From: Alligator mississippiensis
Lineage: Eukaryota; Chordata; Crocodylia; Alligatoridae
Assembly: GCF_030867095.1 (NCBI RefSeq)
Contig: NC_081830.1
Span: 35,199,832 to 35,263,831 of the forward strand
Direction: 5' to 3'
Length of the DNA stretch: 64,000 nt
The translations under genes were made by a program, and so were the position numbers. The notes beneath the pieces were generated by a model. The model did not search any database, was not told where the DNA came from, and was given only the letters and a program-made list of their open reading frames with translations. Shown in pieces: positions 36,101 through 46,815 of this stretch (within the stretch, counting starts at the first letter, position 1; each line of letters opens with the position of its first letter).

Positions 36101-37439
36101 ATGCAAAGAGGGAACCATTAAGGGACTTCCCACATGAAGAGCTAGAGGGCATACTTCTCATGGTTATGGCCGTATCCTAAGAAAGCTTGGCCTGAGTGCA
36201 ATGAATGAAAGATAGCTTAATGATTAAAATATATATATTATAACAGAGAGTCAAGGACTCCTGTTACTTTGAGAAGCCACAATAGGGATGTCTTCAGGTG
36301 TGCATGGGGGAGAGGAAGCGATACCAGATTCTGGACTAGCTGCAGGGGAGTAGGCAGTCAGGAACCCATAGGCTGCAAGTGTCTATTTTGGAGCTAGCTG
36401 CCTAGCAGTAGGACAATGGGGCACTGCCATGGTAAGGCAGCAAGAGCACTGATACAGTTTAGCTAGAGAAACAGCAGTAAGTTATGAGGCTGAGGGGACA
36501 CACCTGTGGCCATTAAAAAGAGCATGTAACTGGAAGAGGAGGAGCCCAGGGCCTGTAGGACAGAGGGGCAGGGAAGTTCTGAATTCTGCAGAGAGAGAAG
36601 CTCCTGCCAGGTTAGGCGTGTGGGGAGTGGGGACTGCAGGCCATGGCAGGTGCTCTCAGGGCTTAGAGAGACACAGAATGGGAAGGTGGCTTGGCAGTGT
36701 CCTAGTGACTTTGAAAGTTTGGGTTTAAAGTGGTGGTTTGCATTTTGATTTAGTTTTAAAACTGGAGGACTGGGGGTGGCTGTAGGGGTGAATAGGAAGC
36801 CACAGGACTGCCTAAGTGGCTTGCCAAATTTTGACCCCAGAGACAGTGACTGAGTCAGCCAAGAAGGCCAGAGCCTGAGCCCCAGTGTGGGGAGGGGGAG
36901 GAAGTGAAGGCATCTGAGGCCAAGAGGGCTGGAGCCTGAGCCTAACCCCAGGATTGGGGATGAAGAAGGTGGCCTGAGGCTGTTGAGATGCTGAGGCTGA
37001 AAGGCTGGGCCAGAGCCAGTTACAGTGTGTTGGAGCAGCCTTGATGCACATGTATAGTCACCCTAAGGCACCACAGTACTAACTTCCTTTTGCAAAATTG
37101 CACGTACCTTTTTCAGTAATGTTTTTTCAGGGTCTTAAACATGGTTAAATAGGATAAAAAGAAAATGAAGGCTAGTTTAACTAACTAGTGTTAAATAAAG
37201 AGAATATTTTTCAAGTACTGTCCAATAGCAGGCACTTCTCTCTGAACTACTGGTACCCTTTTCACAATAGGTTGGCTTGATAGGCGAACTATGAGCCTAA
37301 GGGAATTTACAACTCAGATTTTTCAAGGATTGATCATGGAAACAATTTTATTTATTATTTTCATTAAAGGTGTTGTCATGAAAAAGAGGAATGTATTAGT
37401 AATGACACAAACCTGTGAGGTTTGGAAAATCATATTGAA
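33161..37439. other. Spacer with simple repeats and a GC-richer block
   Basis: Intergenic DNA upstream of the OR6-like gene. At 33285-33345 there is a tRNA-like stretch ('tagcctagtgattag' then 'ctcaagtcctc') that could be a worn tRNA-derived SINE. A CA microsatellite lies at about 34770-34786. From 36340 to 37060 the sequence is GC-richer with a partial internal repeat of 'ggagcctgagcc'; family unknown. No gene seen. Confidence 0.45.
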
Positions 37440-37916
37440 AGAAATGGATAATTTTGTATACTAGGGTAATAGGAACAGAATGGAATTTAACAATAAAGAA
37501 TGCAAGATAATGAACTTCAGGAGTAATAAAAATAATTTCTGATGTAATCTGGAGCCCCAGTGAATGACAGATCTATAGTTATTAATGGATCAAAGGATGA
37601 CTATGAGCCACTAGTTTGTTCTGTTTATGCAAAATGAGAATGTGACCACAGGATCCTACAGCCAATCAGTATAACCTGACTGTGAATAATTTAGGCTGGA
37701 AACTAGAAGAATGAGGTCCTGAAACATACTTCCAATAACAGCAGGTGTATTTGGGGGCAGTGGGAGAAGAGGGGAAACAATTTAAAGATGGAGCTTCATA
37801 ATTTTGCAGAAGGTATTTTATTACATTAATTTGCACAATGCCAACCGACCAGAGTCACTGGATTAACTAGCCCAGGAGGCCCCCTCTTGTATTGTGTCAT
37901 CTGATCCTATGTTCCT
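37440..37916 (+). mobile_element. Old CR1-type LINE fragment
   Basis: Plus-strand CR1 3' region, strongly decayed. Recognisable phrases are 'aagaatgcaagataatgaac' (CR1 'NADKCKV' coding), 'atggatcaaaggatgactatgagcc' (the 'DHKMNMS' region) and an end 'ctagcccaggaggccccctc' just before 'gatcctatgttcctat'. All frames are broken and part is missing. Age appears similar to the 7395 copy. It ends about 100 bp from the stop of the next OR gene. Confidence 0.6.
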
Positions 37917-38022
37917 ATACATCTTAAGATATAAACAATAAGGAGTATAAACTTCCCCCCCCCCTTAAAAAAAAAAATAACTGAACTATTCCTCAGAGGA
38001 CTATCCAAAAAAGCAAATCTAT

Positions 38023-38985
38023 CTATGTTTTTTTTTGATAAAACATCTTTAGCTTTATTTTCTTAAGGGGTCTTTTCACATCCTTGTTTCTAAGGCTGTA
38101 TATAATTGGGTTTAATATTGGTGTGATCACGGAGTAGAACAAAGAGAGCAGTTTGTCCACATCCAGGGAATAGGTAGATTTGGGACGAATATAGATGAAA
38201 ATGGCTGTTCCATAGAATATCATCACTACAGTGAGGTGTGAGGAGCATGTGGAGAAAGCTCTACGCCTACCTTCTGCAGACCTAATGTTAAGGATAGTTG
38301 AAATGATTCGAATGTAGGACACCAGAATTAGCATAAAAGGCATCATGATGACAAAGGCAGCAGCCACAATGACCTGGATCTCATTCCAATAAGTGTCTCC
38401 ATACACCAGCATCAGCAGTGGCTGGATCTCACAAAAGAAGTGGTTAATCACATTAGGACCACAGAAAGTCAGTGAGAACATGAATGTGGGATGTCCAAGG
38501 GCTTCCAAGTTGCCACAGACCCATGATGCAGCAGCTAGTTGGATGCACACCTTCTTGTTCATAATGGCTGTGTACCGCAGTGGGTTACATATGGCACTGT
38601 AGCGGTCATATGCCATAGCAGCTAAGCGACAGCACTCTGTTGCACCAAAAAACAAAAAGAAATACATTTGGGTAGCACAGCCAGCAAAGGAAATGGACTT
38701 ATCATTTGAATGGAGGCTGGTCAACAACTTGGGCAGGGTGACTGAAGTGTAGCAGATCTCTAGGAATGATAAGTTCCTGAGGAAGAAATACATGGGCGTG
38801 TGAAGGGTGGGGTCAGCATTTATGATGAAGAGAATGAGGAGGTTGCCCAGCCCTGTGATGATGTAAATGCATAGAAAAAACAAGAAGATAGAAAGCTTCA
38901 TGTCAGGGTGGGTAGAAAAGCCCATTATGACAAACATGGTCACAAGAGAATCATTCCCTGGGGTCTCTTCTTCACCATGCTTCAT
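38023..38985 (-). CDS. Olfactory receptor, family 10-like
   Basis: Intact 320-residue odorant GPCR. Features: NDS at 11-13; GN in TM1 at 47-48; TPMYFFLRNLSFLEICYTSV at 63-82; MAYDRYSAIC at 124-133, with Ser at the position usually Val or Ala; FCGPNVINHFFCEIQPLLML in the second extracellular loop; SY at 223-224; RRAFSTCSSHL at 241-251; [13 protein letters not shown] at 288-300. ATQMYFFLFFGATECCRLAA and IFIYIRPKSTYS are family 10 style. An Arg at 120 inside TM3 (CCRLAAMAYD, where Leu is normal) is odd and could affect folding. On the minus strand 'ctttttaatttccaag' precedes the ATG, a plausible 3' splice site. It is the nearest intact relative, within the window, of the 51563 gene by motif. Family is firm, subfamily open. 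Confidence 0.94.
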   Translation of the reverse strand: MKHGEEETPGNDSLVTMFVIMGFSTHPDMKLSIFLFFLCIYIITGLGNLLILFIINADPTLHTPMYFFLRNLSFLEICYTSVTLPKLLTSLHSNDKSISFAGCATQMYFFLFFGATECCRLAAMAYDRYSAICNPLRYTAIMNKKVCIQLAAASWVCGNLEALGHPTFMFSLTFCGPNVINHFFCEIQPLLMLVYGDTYWNEIQVIVAAAFVIMMPFMLILVSYIRIISTILNIRSAEGRRRAFSTCSSHLTVVMIFYGTAIFIYIRPKSTYSLDVDKLLSLFYSVITPILNPIIYSLRNKDVKRPLKKIKLKMFYQKKT

Positions 38986-41002
38986 CTTGGAAATTAAAAA
39001 GAAAATCTATGCATTAGTTCAATATATATATTAAAAGTCAAGCAAAACTATTAACTGTTTATTCATAGCGTATCCACTTTTTGGTCTGAAAATAAATCAG
39101 GACTGTAACTATTTTGTCTGGGGTCTGCTCTCACAACACTGTAAATCTAAAACCATATCGTTTAAGTTAAAGATTTGAATGTTCCTCTCACTTACACCAG
39201 CTTTAAACTGGAGTACTTCCAGCGCTCCATTAAAGCATGACCTTTTTTTAAACCCATTTCAGTTAGAAAAGCATTTGGCCTAGTGAGCTCATAGGTGTGT
39301 AAAACTGTTGAAAGATCAGAATGAAGGTCAACATATTTACAATACTACAGCAAAAGTCAAAACCCATTTTCAACTCAATCTATGTATAATAAAATTAAGA
39401 ATAAAATGGTCAGAATTTGTTTAATCACCTGTTTCTCAGGTTCTCTATGGCATGGGTAGGGAAATTTTACCATTTGACATCCATTGAGAATATTGGCTGC
39501 ATTACCATACTGAAGTAATTTCATTGAAGTCCCATCACTGGACAGCTGGTCGTGATTTTTTGAACTCCTTTTCTTTCCTTCATTGTCCTGTCCTGTCCTG
39601 TCCTGTCATTTCATTTTTTTTCTTTGTCAGAAACTCCAATTTATAGAAGAAAAGATCATTTTTTATAGATCTGAACTACTTTCAATTGAACTTTTGTTTA
39701 GAAAAAAAGTGCTCAGCTCCACAACGATGATTTGATCAAAAAAGAATAACATATTTTCCAGGGTAGTTAATATTTTGATGGTTAAGGCATTCAGGTGAGA
39801 ACTGTCAAACACAGTTTTAAGTCACAGACCATATTTAGTTAGACAAGGGATTTAAATTGATTTTCCAATAAGTGTCTTAAACCCCAAGTAGTTGTTTGTT
39901 AAGAAGAGTAGGGATAACTGGCTGTCTTTTTTCATTTTTTTCCCTCTTTTTTTCCCAAACCTTCATATGAAAGAAAGGAAAATCAAAGGACTCTTTTTTT
40001 TCTGCAGACTTTAAAAAAGAAAAAGGAATTTCAAAGGGTTTCCTATGATTGGAAGACCGTATCATTCTCTCACCTAAATGAGTATAAATTAATGACAGTC
40101 TGATCATAAAAAACAATTAATAACCTTTTTTCATAGTAGTAACTTTCTTTGTTAATACCTGCCTTCATCCTCAAATCATGAAGCAACTTAAATCATTAAA
40201 ATTACCTATTTTTGTTCATGGTGTAAGCTGAATTTAGCAAGTAATAGCATTAGACACAGATACTTCAGAATAAAGCAAAGAACTACAGATAATTCTACTT
40301 ACATTTTACACCTGGATCTGTAGCAGCCCACATTCATTTCCCCTCTGTGTTCATTAAAGTATATGAGGAAGCATAGCGTTGGTGGTTATAATTATTTCCT
40401 TAGCAGTCACAGTAGGGATCTGATACAAGAAGGTTTTCAAATAACAGGAAAATAATCATAGCCAGAAGGCATCTTTTCTTTCCTGCACTGAAATCAATAG
40501 CAGAATATTGCCTCATTCTAATGGGAATAAAACTTGGCATTGAAATTGTGTTTAAGTCTTACCACCAGATTCTCAGGTAGCATATATCATTGTAGCTCCC
40601 TTGGAAGTCAACCTGCCTGATCCTTCTATGTTGTGAGCCAGAGATACTTCACTGCTTCAGTCTATTGAACTTGCACAAGATATAAATTAGTGCATATATG
40701 CTGCATTCAAAAGGTTAGATCTATTAATAATGACCTTTTAAGTATGGGAATGAAGGGTCCAATCCAAAAAAGTGCTTGGGTCTAAACTCATCCTATCCCT
40801 ATTTAGGGAAAAATCAGGGGGTTTTAGGCACATATATAGGAATTAAGTGCCTAAAAACCTTACCTAACCACTCCATTTCTATTTATTACTAGGATGTTCA
40901 AAGGTGCCTTTGAAAGTTAGATGATTGCATGCCTTAATCCCATTAGGCTTCTCCAAAAATAAATAATTCAAAGATGAACTGTAATTGCAATGTTTTTATC
41001 TT

Positions 41003-41038
<36 letters not shown>

Positions 41039-41265
41039 TCTGCACAATCGCCAACTTGGATCTAGTGCCTAGATACTGCATACGGTGCAATTCAGGCACC
41101 TTAATCCTTTTCTATATCTGGCTAGCAGGTGTTTTAGGAGTTTGAGCACTTATAGGCCAGCCTTTAGTAAATGGGCTGGTGAATTTTAGTGGTGCCCTGA
41201 GACATACATATCTATCTATCTAGCTAACTATCTAGCTAGCTAACTAGCTAGCTATCTACATACTA
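38986..41265. other. Spacer with microsatellites
   Basis: AT-rich interval. Contains a (TCCTG)n pentamer repeat at about 39584-39607, a CA repeat at 41009-41034 and a CTAT/CTAG tetramer tract at 41208-41260 that runs up to the next transposon. No gene or RNA recognised. Confidence 0.55.
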
Positions 41266-42058
41266 GGGGTGCGCAAAACAGGCCGTATTCAATTCAGATT
41301 CAGCCTGAATCACAGTGATTCGATTCATTGATCCAGATCACTGGCCTTGATTCGATTGGGCCGAATCTGGATCTGAAGATTCAATGCTGATCCCAGAGAA
41401 TCAATGATTGGGACATAGACGTAGCTTTAAATGTTTTTTCTACATTCCTTGAGGTACCAGGTGCAGCTCATGAATGCTGTGATGGTATGGCAGATAGGGC
41501 ATTCCACAGGAGCATGGGGGGGGGGCCCTCCACATACTTGTCAGTGAACCTGGAAGTGGACTGGAAGTACTTCCACTTCTAAGTCTGCTGGGGAGTGCCT
41601 CCCTGCCCCCGTGTTCCCCTCCGGCTGAGCGATCAGCTGCAGGGGGGCCCTGGGTGCCCTCTCAGCCCAGGAGGTACCAGTCGCTGAGCTGGGGGGGGTG
41701 CTGGGGGCCTCCCATGTGCTCTGTGGTAGACCCAAAAATGGACTAGGAGTGCTTCTGGTCCACTTCCAGGTCTTCTGCTGAGCGTGCTGGAGAACCTCCC
41801 GTGTGCCTGTGGGATGTTCCATCTGTCCTAGCATTGCAGCATTCATGAGCCACCTCATACCTTGAGGTATGTAGAAAAAACATTTAAAATTGTGTCTATT
41901 TCCAAATCTCCGAATCTTTCTGAATTGATTCAGAGGGTTCCAATTCGATTTGGAGAAATTAAAGGGTCTCCTGATTCATTTGGGATTTGGAGATTCAGCT
42001 ACTGAATCAGGCCAAAATTCCGCCAAATTGAATCAGGGACCAAAGCTTCGCACAGCCC
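41266..42058. mobile_element. Foldback MITE with long inverted repeats and TA target site
   Basis: Left end GGGGTGCGCAAAACAGGC, right end reverse complement GGGCTGTGCGAAGCTTTG, with TA outside both (41264-41265 and 42059-42060). The halves pair far inward: 'tttaaatgttttttctacat' at about 41430 has its reverse-complement partner at about 41868-41887, and 'ctcatgaatgctg' likewise. It is 793 bp and non-coding. The ends are related to those of the 2460-4130 element, so they may share a transposase source. Confidence 0.78.
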
Positions 42059-42060
42059 TA

Positions 42061-42094
<34 letters not shown>

Positions 42095-42135
42095 CTATCT
42101 ATCTCTCTCTCTATCTAGAGAGAGAGATAGATCAA
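42061..42135. repeat. CA/TCTA/GA microsatellite
   Basis: A CA run (42061-42092) merges into TCTA and TCTC units and then into their reverse complement, AGAGAGAGATAGAT. The last 45 bases form a palindrome centred near 42117. Confidence 0.85.
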
Positions 42136-42151
42136 TTGAATGATCAATCTA

Positions 42152-42626
42152 CAGGTTTCCCTGACTTCATGTGGGTTATGTATGGGTGAATTCACTCTTA
42201 TGCGATGACCCTTTTTATACCAAAAATTCATTATATGTGAGATAAATTCACTCTTATGTGATTGGTGTGGTGGAAGCCCACAGTTAGCTGCTTTGTGCAG
42301 TAGATTGTAGGAGTTATGCACACCAAAATATAGTTTCCTGTGTAGATCTGTGCTCCTCTCTCATTGTCTGCGACATGCATTTCTGTTGTTGCCATCTCTG
42401 TTATGATAACATTCACCACCACCCTGTGCTTGTGTGTATTGTCTGCAGTTGATGCATACCAAACTTGTCTTGTAAAAGTGGTAGGAATGGGTATAGGGGT
42501 CAGTATAGATGAGGTTTTGGAATGTATCCCTATTTGTTACATTCTAAATTGGGTTCCCTTTATGTGAATTCAAGTTATGCTCCATTTTCCAGGAGCGCAT
42601 GTACAGTATAAAACAATACAAACCTG
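42152..42626. mobile_element. MITE with TA target site, Tigger/mariner-like
   Basis: Starts CAGGTTTCCCTGACTTCATG right after TA (42150-42151). It ends 'acaatacaaacctg' just before TA (42627-42628). The first bases match the 8934 element. Sub-terminal 'tgaattcactcttatg' repeats occur at about 42187 and 42245. 475 bp, no transposase. The inner part has short frames with no family match. Confidence 0.7.
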
Positions 42627-42740
42627 TATATAGTTGTGTATATATATAGCTACTTAGATCTACATAGATCTATCTATATCTATATAAATCTATATAGATA
42701 TGTCCCAAGGCACATATGTATATAGATCTATATCTCTTTA
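42627..42740. repeat. TA/ATCT-rich simple repeat
   Basis: Alternating 'tatata', 'agatctatat' and 'atctatcta' sequence directly after the MITE. Partly self-complementary. Confidence 0.7.
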
Positions 42741-44164
42741 CCGATTAGTCCACATGCTGGACAACAATCACTGTTTCTATCAGCTAATGTACTACTACTT
42801 TCTTCTACAATCAACAGCCATGAATATATGAACACTTGCATTCATGCACCTTTACTATTCAGAGATTAGAATTAATACCTCTTAGCTGAAGTGAGATGGT
42901 CTGTATATACCCATAGCCTCACCAGGACGGAATGGAATTGGGGGAGGGAGGGATGATGGCTTTCCATAAGGCTTGGCTAAGGGTTACCCCACACTTTTTA
43001 GAAATGAGCACTGGCAGTGTTTCCAGACCCTTGACAACCCTGCATCCTCTTGCTCACTACCAGTGGCACAGAGGTTAACAGAGGAAAATGTTTGAATGCA
43101 AGCAACTTACCAAGTGGAGGCAGGGAAAGGCTTGTATGTTTTCCCTTGTGTTATATGGGTTCATGGAGCTGGAAGGATAGTCTTACTGGGAGTGACATGG
43201 GCTGTTTTGGGATGAATGTACAGGAATGGGGAGGCCCTGAACACATTGTTAAAAGGAGAAGCTGGGATATTGTGGATGGGGGCCTGGGAGCAGTCAATGT
43301 ACAACTTTGAATTCATCTCTGTGTCTCTGCCATTATCTTGGAGAGGCAAGGAGTCCTTGACCTGTCTCTGTTCAAGGTTGTCTCATGGGGCACCATGGAG
43401 GCATATGCATAAGTGAGACCCATACTGACAGCGTCATCCAGGTCTGCATCTATATCAAGGGAGATGAGAGCTATGCCCATTACAGACTAGCATTTCACCA
43501 TGCCTTTCATCAAAAGGGTGGAGGACAGCTCATCCAATCATGCTTATGCCCATGGACTACCATTTCCATGGCAATCTGTTCAAAGACCACCTGGCGGTGG
43601 TGACTGGAATGGAGGACCCACTTGTTTTCCACCTCTCAACAGATGGTTATAAGGTCCACTACTTTGTCCTTGTTCTGGTCAGTGGTATGCTTTCAGACAA
43701 CTATGAGAGGAGTTGGTGGAGCCATGGCTTGAGCTTGGGATGTTAACTTAGGATGTCTTCTAGATGGATAGTGTTCAATACCAGATTCTGATGCTGCCTA
43801 TGACCACATAGATGATAGAAACAGAAAGGCTGGCAAGTCACATGGAGGGAAATAAAAAGGTGGGCAAGGCTACCCTGTGACCTGTCAAATATAGATAATA
43901 GAGTTCTATAAACCATACTACAGTGGATGCTCCGTGTTCAAAAGTGTCTGGAGTTGACCCAGAACTTGTACAAGTGTAAACTTGCACTTAGGTGCAGGAC
44001 AAAATGCTTTTTCTCAGAAGAAATGTGATATTTGTTTACAACCAAAGTATGCCTATCATACTATACTCATGTTAAAGTATTAAGGGATGGTGAAATTTAT
44101 GAATCATTAAAAAAAAATCCTTTCTTTGGACTGAAATTTGTAATTTCACAGAAAAAGTATCAAC
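42741..44164. other. Spacer with an unclassified decayed block
   Basis: From about 43040 to 43760 the DNA has balanced composition and several overlapping plus-strand frames (for example 43050-43310, 43216-43416, 43540-43746), broken by stops and frame changes. This suggests a decayed coding sequence, either an old transposon or a processed gene copy. I could not recognise the family from any of the translations. The rest is ordinary spacer. Confidence 0.35.
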
Positions 44165-45039
44165 AGTATGGAATCAAAGAATTGTAGCTAATTATTGGGC
44201 TTGTTTCTGTCTTTCTGAGATGTAAACCCCACTTATAATCCTCTCTAAAGCAACATAAATCCATTGGTAATATCTATATTAAGAACATTATTTTTAATTA
44301 TTATGACCTTCAATTAAAAGATTACATACTTTAGCATTCCTACTACTAGATATTTTACTACTAATATTCACAATGAAAATAATAACAGTTTACATTAAAA
44401 TTAAATTATATAAATTAGTTCCTTCAGGAAATAATAAAGATAATGAAGACTATGATGACAAGTCATGTCTTAACTGTTCAGGTATGAATCAGAAGTATGT
44501 CTATTATGATGAATTTTGCTTCAGGTACACCATTATAAATTAAGTGTAACCATAAAATATAAGTACAGGATCAGGCCCTATACATTGAGCACAAAGCATC
44601 TCAGCCAAACAGCTGATTACATAAAGAACTTTTTCCAAATCAATTGACATTTAGGAAAAAAAAATGAAAAAAATTGTTTAACAGAAAATGATATTTATGA
44701 TAAAAATTCAAAAGAAACCTCAAAGTATTGATTTTTTCCTCTTATATTAATAGAAATATACATTTCTTTCACTGTTTTCCTTAGGCTTCTTTCACCTCTT
44801 TGTTTCTCAAGCTATAGTTCATGGGTTTCAATAAGGAAGTCAATACAGTGTAGGATAGCGAAAATAATTTGTCAGTAGGTGGGGAGTAGCTGGATTTGGG
44901 TCATAAATATGTGGAGCTTTCTGTGTCATAGAAGATAATCACCACTAGAAAGTGTGAGGAGCAAGTGGAGAAAATGTTATGCCAGCCTTTAGCTGAGGGC
45001 ATCTTGAGAATGGTGGAGAGGATGCGGATTTATAAGAAG
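44165..45039 (-). repeat. Partial duplicate of the OR gene and its 3' flank (copy A)
   Basis: This interval matches about 50310-51850 in the same orientation: 'aatccattggtaatatct' (44259 and 50351), 'tcctactactagatattttactac' versus 'tctactactgcacattttactatt', and 'atgatgacaag' versus 'gatgatgaagg' are all in the same order. Both then lead into the same OR 3' coding end. Copy A lacks most of the 50620-51500 interval, which is partly microsatellite. It shows that a duplication included at least several hundred bases of 3' flank. Confidence 0.7.
44760..45039 (-). pseudogene. Olfactory receptor pseudogene, 3' end only, OR10-like
   Basis: This minus-strand remnant covers TM6 and TM7 only. Translated in its frame it gives the loop 3 to TM6 block ending STCSSHFL, then 'STYL-PKSSYSP' like the 51563 gene, and a TM7 with LRNKEVKEA followed by an early stop. 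The tail residues LMKQWRKFIFP of the intact paralogue are missing because the reading frame closes at 44781. In-frame damage also affects the TM6-TM7 part (stop in place of the Arg before PKSSYS). Homology ends abruptly near 45039, where a different, repeat-like sequence begins. Everything from TM1 to TM5 is gone. Confidence 0.85.
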
Positions 45040-46354
45040 TGGGTGACAGCCAACCTTTTTGTCATGTGTCACAAATTAAACCCTGACTACCACTGTAAGC
45101 CTAGAGGATTTGATTCGTGCAGCCCAGGAATGGAGGCACCCGGTGCTCACATTCCATTCACAGAAGCTTCCTGCTTCATTTCTTACATGCATACCATGCT
45201 CTGACATGCATACCAAGACATGCTGGCCATCCTTGGGTGGAAGCCAAAGGCCCAGAGGACCTATGTATCTTACTGATTTCCTAGATCAGTGCGCTAACTA
45301 CCATGCCACAGAGAGGTGCTTCCCAGAATGCTCTCAGGTGCACTTTTTGATGCTGAGACAGTTTCCCTTCTTTTTGATAATAGATCACATAGGTGGAAAA
45401 CTGGACAGTTTCACTCCCACTGGGAGAAAGAATACAGGCCAGAACTTGCAACCTGCTCCCATATAGGCTAGCATCTTACTGAGCCACATACCTTCAGTGT
45501 GCCTCTTTTTCATGGTCCTCACATATCTCCTCTCTTGGATGCCCACAGGATATGCTTCTAAAAGAGTATCAGAGCAAACTCTCATTGTTTCTAGACCTGT
45601 GTTGTAATGGTCTGAGCCCTGTGTGAGGAAGTAAAAGGTACAGATTCAAACAAAGAGTAGCCTACTATCCTGGCCTCCTGGTAATGTCCACTAACCACTC
45701 TGATATTGCAGCTAAACATGAAATGGTCTTCCTCCTAAATCTAGTATGAACTAGTCCTGGGTTTTTGGCTGGTTACAATTCTGTGCCTTAAATGAAATGC
45801 CAGTACATGTCCATAACAGGCATATGTATGTTCCCAACTATTGTATAACCTACTGACTATGAACATTTATGTATCCATGCTGCCTAGATGTGGCACTTAT
45901 GCAATGAAATACCTGCCATTTAGGTGTAAAAGAGAAATAGAATTCTACCCTTGTGTGTAAATATGCATAAGCCTGTTGAGTATGCTCAAGGGACTGCACT
46001 TTGCCCAGGCAGCTATCAGTTGAACTGAATAATCCAGGTGTGATTATAAGGCAAGATAAATACTGAAATTTTAGAAACAGAAAAGCATTATCAATTTATG
46101 TTAAATGTCTAGTTTCTAGAATCCCCCCACGCAGAAATGTAATGAGCCCTGTGTTCTGCCTTCTAACAAAGTGCTCTAAGTAGCAAAGTCCCACAAGTTA
46201 TCTTGTACCCTTCTTTTTAAGTTAACCTATTGCACTTAGCATTCACTAGCTGCTAACTGAAGTAAATGTAACTGGAAAATATCTGACCATTGGGAACAAG
46301 GACCTAGACTAGAACCTAGGGCATCTTCTGATCTAAGTCAGCCTCCATTTAAGT
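45040..46354. other. Spacer, repeat-like at its left border
   Basis: The first 50 bases ('agccaacctttttgtcatgt' then 'gtcacaaattaaaccc') resemble a hAT-type MITE end and abut the break of the OR pseudogene. Around 45430-45490 the minus strand reads 'gtggctcagtaagatgct' and then 'caggttgcaagttctgg', which resemble tRNA A and B boxes, so a tRNA-derived SINE is possible. No gene supported. Confidence 0.35.
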
Positions 46355-46815
46355 CAGGGTTGGGCAAAATGGCAGATCCAGCTGGGGGCCAGACTCCATT
46401 TCCCAGCAGTCCTTGCCTGCATCACTGTGGCCAGTATCCATGGAGATCCCAGTAACAGCAGTGCAGTGGCAGCACAGAGCCAGGGTTTCCACAGAGTCCG
46501 GCCCCAGCAGCACTGGCAGAGTGTGTGGCTGAGCAGGGAGCTGCTTTGGGGCCAGGGCTGGGATCTTGCCATAGTGATAGCATTGTCTGGAGTTGGAGCA
46601 GATCTCTGGACCACTGTCACCACGGCAAGATCCCAGCCCCCACCCAGCTGTGCTGCCTGCCAGCACTGCTGGAGCCAGTCTCCAGGGAAACCCTGGCCCC
46701 ACACTGTCATGGTGCTGCCACTCCTGGGGTCTCCATGGAAACTGGCTGTAGCAATGTGGGCAGGGGCTGTTGGGAAATGGGGTCCACCATGAGTCAGATC
46801 TGATCCGCCCCGGTC
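46355..46815. mobile_element. Palindromic MITE, hAT-like end
   Basis: Starts CAGGGTTGGGCAAAATGGC. The left half 'ccatttcccagcagtccttg' through 'gagccagggtttcc' is the reverse complement of the right half 'ggaaaccctggccccacact' through 'ggctgttgggaaatgg'. The whole 460 bp is one large hairpin. This explains why similar long open frames occur on both strands here (46349-46839 minus, 46427-46803 plus); neither is a gene. Left CAGGG and right end 'cgccccggtct' loosely fit hAT ends; no certain target duplication. Confidence 0.7.
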
